Origin: Nymphaea colorata
Taxonomy: Eukaryota > Streptophyta > Magnoliopsida > Nymphaeales > Nymphaeaceae
Assembly (NCBI RefSeq): GCF_008831285.2
Contig: NC_045145.1
Location: 6,386,802-6,450,801 of the forward strand
DNA length: 64,000 bases
Direction of reading: 5' to 3'
Shown piece after piece: positions 61,228 to 64,000 of the stretch. The position numbers and the translations under genes are program-made. Position 1 is the stretch's first letter; every line of letters starts with the position of its first letter. The notes beneath the pieces are model-generated. The model saw only the letters and a list, made by a program, of their open reading frames with translations. It had not been told where the DNA came from and made no database searches.

Positions 61228-62166
61228 GGTAGCGTTTGATAAGCAGGAATTTTACTGTAGCACAGGAAAAATAATTCAAATTTTTAAAATTTTTCCAGTT
61301 TCATCAAACATGGAATTATTTTTTTTACCGTTGGGGCTGAAATCAGAATAATATTTCCGGAAATATTATTCCAGCTGAGAGACGGAATAATATTTCCGGT
61401 TTTCTTTTTTTTACCGTTGGGGAGGAAGAAGGGGCGGGGAGGGAGGAGGAAGAAGGAGGAAAAGGGAAAGAGGGAGGAGGAAGAAGAAGAGAAGAAGGGA
61501 GGAGGAGGGAGGAAAGAAGAAGGGAAGGAAGGAGAAGAAGGGAAAGGGAAAGGGGCAGGAGGAAGGAGAAAGGGGGAAGGAGGAAAGAGAAAGAGGGGAG
61601 GAGGAGAGGGGAAGAACGGAAGGAGGAAGGAGGAGAGGGGAAGAACGGAAGGAGGAAGGAGGAGAGGGGAAGAACGGAAGGAGGGAGGAGGAAAGGGGAA
61701 GAACGGAAGGAGGAAGGAGGAGAGGGGAAGGAGGAGAGGGGAAGGAGAGAGGAGGAAGAGGGGAGGGGGAAAGCGGAAGGAGGGAGGAGGAAAGGGGAAG
61801 AAGGAGGGATCGTGGAAGGAGGGAGGAGAAAGAGAGAGGAGGAAAGGGGAAGAACGGAAGGAAGGAGGGAGGAAGAAAAGGGGAGGAGGAAAGGGGAAGG
61901 AGGGATCGTGGAAGAATGGAGGAGGAAGAGGGGAGGAGGAAAGGAGAAGAACGGAAGGAGGGAAGAGGAGAGGGGAAGGAGGGAGAAGGAAGAAAGGGGG
62001 GGAGGCGGAGCCGCTACTTTCCTATTTCCATCTATTCTTCTCCTCTTGCCATCAAACGCAACATACTTTTGGAAATCCTAGAATTTTATTTCTAAAAAAC
62101 CAATTCCAGAAACATATTTCTGGAAACTTGTTTCCAGAAATATGTTTCTGGCCCTCAAACACTACC
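61228..62166. mobile_element. Tourist-like MITE (PIF/Harbinger type), 939 bp
   Basis: The ends are imperfect inverted repeats: GGTAGCGTTTGAT on the left and TCAAACACTACC on the right. They are flanked by TTA on both sides (61225-61227 and 62167-62169). A TTA duplication and a G-rich terminus with GTTTG are characteristic of PIF/Harbinger MITEs. Subterminal palindromes (gaataatatttccggaaatattattcc-like near 61350-61375, and a cagaaacatatttctg pair near 62107 and 62134) support a foldback structure. It encodes no transposase and would need one supplied in trans. The interior is mostly a polypurine minisatellite. Confidence 0.75.
61420..62010. repeat. polypurine minisatellite inside the MITE
   Basis: Nearly 590 bp are G and A only, with sparse C and T. 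The phrase gaagaacgga occurs at 61611, 61640, 61669 and 61698, an exact 29-bp period, then at wider spacing around 61850 and 61947. All-purine codons cannot be stop codons, which explains the 298-codon open frame here; it is not a gene. Confidence 0.9.
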
Positions 62167-62169
62167 TTA

Positions 62170-62750
62170 GGGTTAATCATTGGATTGCCTTGGTTGGTGC
62201 TCACAGAAGCAAACCTGGCTAACTTTCATCCTTCAGTTTCTGTTTCTCTTCTTCTTCTTCTTCTCTTCTTTCAGTTGTTGTTGTTGTTTTATGCCATATG
62301 TGCGCAAATCTGAAGCCTTCGCCGGTGACTTGCTGAGACCATGATCAGACTCAAGAAGTTGAATATGACCTTGCGATGCCTATACCGATCTCTCTCTCTG
62401 TGCACATAGTACATTGTCATGCTCCTGTAATATGCTATTTTTTTTATTAAGAAGACATGTTGTTCTAGATCATGCCTGTTGAACATTTCAGCATGCTAAA
62501 AGATTGAATAAAACAGAACGACAAATAACAATTCATTGTGAATGCCTGAAGCATACTAGACAATATTATAAACAGTATGCTAGTTCGGACAGATAACATT
62601 TTTTTATGAATTTCCACAAGCTACAAGGTTTCATACAAAAGGGTAAAACGTCTCCCGTTTAGTTGACGGTTAAGGAAAAATGTAAAATCCCTGGACGAGG
62701 GGAAGAAATAGCCCTATCGAGGGTTATGAGAAATGGGGTCAACGATTCTA
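62170..62750. other. stretch without recognisable genes
   Basis: It includes a short CT-rich run (62248-62275) and gaggg/ccctc inverted motifs near 62690-62730. Nothing else is recognisable. Confidence 0.35.
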
Positions 62751-62758
62751 TAAAAGGG
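62751..62758 (+). promoter_or_regulatory. TATA-like box
   Basis: tataaaag, followed by a GC-richer, CT-containing region that could be transcribed. No coding sequence follows before the end of the window, so whether this drives a gene, an LTR or nothing is open. Confidence 0.2.
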
Positions 62759-62869
62759 GTTTTTTTTAATTAAAAAAAAATGGAAATCAGAACCCTCATC
62801 GAGGGTCTTCTGCTGTTTTTCCCTGGCTTGACCGGAGTATCCCTCCGCCGCACTGAATTCTGCTCCATC

Positions 62870-63440
62870 ATTTTCCCGGCAGCGACCCAAACTGCAGCAG
62901 AGAAGGTTTGAGAGTCGTTGCTCCCTGAGTAAGAGAACCCCAAGGCTGTCGGCTCTACTGAGAGAACCCCAAGGCTATTGTTCTCTTTGATGTCGCTGCT
63001 TCTTTTCTGGTGGACTCAAAAACCCTCGCAACCCCTCTGTCACTGCGGCAGAGAGCAGGTCGACCGTTTTGCCAGAGAGTGGTGAGCAGGTCGCAGGTCG
63101 ACGGTATTCGCTGCGGCTCTGATCATTTTTGTTTTCTTTTCCTGCAATGACCCAAAACCCAGCAGAGAGGGTTTAAGAGCATTTGGTGCTCACCAGCTGC
63201 TGCTCATCGGCCGTCTTCCTCCCTGTGACAGCAGATAGGGTTGGAGAGGCATTGGTGCTCACCCGCCGCAGCTGCTCTCATCCTTCTCGCAGTGACCAAA
63301 ACCCAGCATAGAGGTTCCAGAGTTGCTGCCGGTCGCTGGCCGTCTTCTTCGCGGTAGTAGTAGAGAAGTTTTCGGCGGACAAGGTGTGGTAGACAAAACC
63401 CTAGCGGAGAGGTTTCGAGAGAAGTAGTGAAAAAAATGAG
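62870..63440. repeat. GC-rich segment with degenerate repeated phrase
   Basis: Variants of a phrase gcagtgacccaaaacccagcagagagg.tt.gagag recur near 62878, 63142, 63230, 63290 and 63390, and tgagagaaccccaaggct occurs twice (near 62927 and 62960). Spacing is irregular. It may be a decayed LTR, a leader region or a simple local expansion. Confidence 0.5.
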
Positions 63441-64000
63441 AAAAGATGAGTGCAGGGTGCTGGTGTTGATGCGGGGTGCTGGTGCGGTGTCTGACGGTGC
63501 CGTGAAAGTATTTTATTATTTTTAAAATATAATAATATAAACTACAAAATTATTAACAACAAGATCAAAATTACGTCAAAAATTTTAGAAAGCTTTTCAT
63601 AATTTCATTACCAAATTAAATGTTTAATATCATAAAATGGCATGCTTATTTAGTAAGAAAACTAAAAGTGATGGACTGACAATAATGAGTTACAAACAGT
63701 AAATAAACAAATAAACTGTACTCAAATGATTTACAACTTACAATCAAAGTAACAGAATATATATTCAAATGGAATCTATATAAACTTTAGTATTTATTAT
63801 ATTGAAATTATCTGCCAACATAATAAACAATTTAATAAACACTAAGGTGACTAAACAGACTGAGACTGTAATTAAACGAGTTAGAGAAAGCTTCTAAACT
63901 GATCATGAAATTACAAAAAATTATGGAATCATCAAATCAGAAATCACACACAGGATAATGAAATTCAGCAACACAAATTAACCACATATGGCAGAGAATG
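63441..64000. other. AT-rich stretch, nothing recognised
   Basis: No gene, repeat or RNA is visible before the window ends. Confidence 0.4.

Noticed and set aside
61417-62313. 298-codon open frame rich in Gly, Arg, Lys and Glu
   Set aside because: It lies on an all-purine tract. Codons made only of A and G cannot be stop codons, so any frame there stays open. The length is compositional.
1-64000. CRISPR arrays, bacterial operons, riboswitches
   Set aside because: No regular short direct repeats with unique spacers and no prokaryotic gene layout; the content is plant nuclear.

Overview
This window looks like repeat-dominated intergenic DNA from a flowering plant nuclear genome. The evidence is three Ty3/gypsy LTR retroelement bodies or pieces with plant-type pol domains, a separate gag fragment, a CACTA transposon remnant with plant-style introns, a Tourist-like MITE, and a block of plant mitochondrial DNA. 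That block contains nad2 exon 2 with group II intron pieces on both sides. I found no intact host protein-coding gene. The only host coding trace is one exon-like stretch resembling the EDR1 domain of Raf-like MAPKKK kinases. The species cannot be named from what is visible.

Layout. 1-2301: 3' part of a chromovirus (RNase H, integrase, chromodomain, polypurine tract, about 406-bp LTR). 2302-4268: non-coding, with a 57-bp tandem repeat and a degenerate ~79-bp repeat. 4269-12989: Tekay/Del-like element with ~3-kb LTRs and an internally deleted pol. 12990-24830: AT-rich, no recognisable gene, one possible LTR-like segment. 24830-26875: decayed CACTA transposase genes. 27430-28874 and 46574-51065: the two arms of an organellar insertion. 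Between them, 28875-46573, lies a 17.7-kb Tat/Ogre-like element with 4.2-kb LTRs, gag, protease, RT, two RNase H domains and integrase, all broken. 53793-53912: EDR1-like exon. 53965-56915: solo LTR with a perfect 5-bp target duplication. 57225-57332: inverted orphan copy of the first 108 bp of the Tekay-like LTR. 60213-60960: chromovirus gag remnant. 61228-62166: 939-bp MITE with TTA target duplication and a ~590-bp polypurine minisatellite. 62751-63440: GC-rich segment with degenerate repeats.

Relative order of events. The Tat/Ogre-like element lies between two organelle-like arms, so the organelle DNA probably arrived first. Its two LTRs differ by roughly 9% in a 130-bp sample. The Tekay-like LTRs differ by about 1.8% (53 substitutions counted by eye over ~2985 bp), so that element is much younger. 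Its LTR differences are unevenly spread, which suggests gene conversion or a recombinant origin. The genes here do not work together as a pathway; each element encodes, or once encoded, its own mobility functions. I saw no convincing undescribed biological system. The oddest items are the mosaic LTR pair, the split organellar block and the MITE with the polypurine minisatellite.
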